Shown: one piece after another, positions 63,965 through 64,000 of the stretch
How positions within the stretch are numbered: the stretch's first letter is position 1
How the letters are laid out: each line of letters starts with the position of its first letter
Assembly: GCA_031553775.1 (NCBI GenBank)
Contig: JAVBLA010000009.1
Span: forward strand, 70,840-134,839
Length of the DNA stretch: 64,000 bases
Reading direction: 5' to 3'
Origin: JAISFI01 sp031553775
GTDB taxonomy: Bacteria; Bacteroidota; Bacteroidia; Bacteroidales; Azobacteroidaceae
Position numbers and translations under genes: made by a program
The notes under the pieces: generated by a model
The model's input: only the letters and a program-made list of their open reading frames with translations
The model's database searches: none
Told to the model about the DNA's origin: nothing

Positions 63965-64000
63965 CGGCAGCTACCTACTCTCCCACTTGTGCGCAGTACC
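63965..64000 (-). rRNA. rrf: 5S ribosomal RNA, 3' end only
   Basis: Read on the minus strand the last 36 bases are the 3' end of 5S rRNA: GGTACTGCG, then GTGGGAGAGTAGGT and GCTGCCG. The gene continues beyond the window, presumably with 23S and 16S rRNA further right. Confidence 0.9.

Overview
The window comes from a member of the Bacteroidota, most likely a Bacteroidales outside the genus Bacteroides. Evidence: TAnnTTTG-type -7 promoter boxes in front of many genes; a SusC/SusD operon led by an ECF sigma/FecR pair; a hybrid two-component sensor; type IX secretion (T9SS) sorting domains on five secreted proteins; the T9SS protein PorQ; a fused GldF-GldG; and an L32 without the paired-CxxC zinc ribbon. 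Species cannot be read from the sequence; Odoribacteraceae or a similar T9SS-bearing gut family would fit.

Layout. 1-2.5 kb: GH29 alpha-L-fucosidase lipoprotein (cut by the window edge) and kbl, with a possible 22-residue peptide in the kbl leader. 2.8-7.3 kb: an arylsulfotransferase-like protein and a CotH-type kinase in tandem, both with T9SS tails. 7.3-10 kb: an inverted-repeat element, a DUF481 barrel protein and a tyrosine recombinase gene broken by one in-frame TAG. 10-13.9 kb: alkaline phosphatase, tRNA-Gly(CCC), a DnaQ-like exonuclease and dnaN. 14-17.8 kb: gldF-gldG fusion, divergent from an unrecognised membrane-anchored protein. 18-29.4 kb: a polysaccharide-degradation cluster without SusC/D: clan GH-A glycosidase, T9SS esterase, Ser-type sulfatase and GH2 glycosidase, with a divergent one-protein HTCS regulator. 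29.4-32.4 kb: DUF1287, M15 peptidase and DUF3943 protein. 32.4-34 kb: cmk-ispH.

34.1-49.5 kb is the main polysaccharide utilisation locus: ECF sigma factor, FecR anti-sigma, SusC with STN domain, SusD, Ig-like lipoprotein, GH85 endo-beta-N-acetylglucosaminidase with T9SS tail, and GH29 alpha-L-fucosidase. This content points to host N-glycans: the GH85 enzyme would cut within the chitobiose core at the cell surface, SusCD would import the released glycan, and the fucosidase would trim fucose.

49.5-64 kb is mainly housekeeping and envelope: porQ, a TonB-family protein, xth, a WXXGXW protein with a Ser/Arg/Asn-rich tail, an LTA-synthase-like sulfatase-fold membrane protein, then YceD-rpmF-fabH-era-der on the minus strand, a sensor histidine kinase, a multidomain T9SS pectinesterase, and the 3' end of a 5S rRNA gene at the right edge.

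A recurring oddity is intergenic inverted repeats built from 7-bp units (AGTTAAG, GAATGAA, ATTGAAA) fitted tightly between stop codons. One composite element occurs twice with the same internal hairpin.
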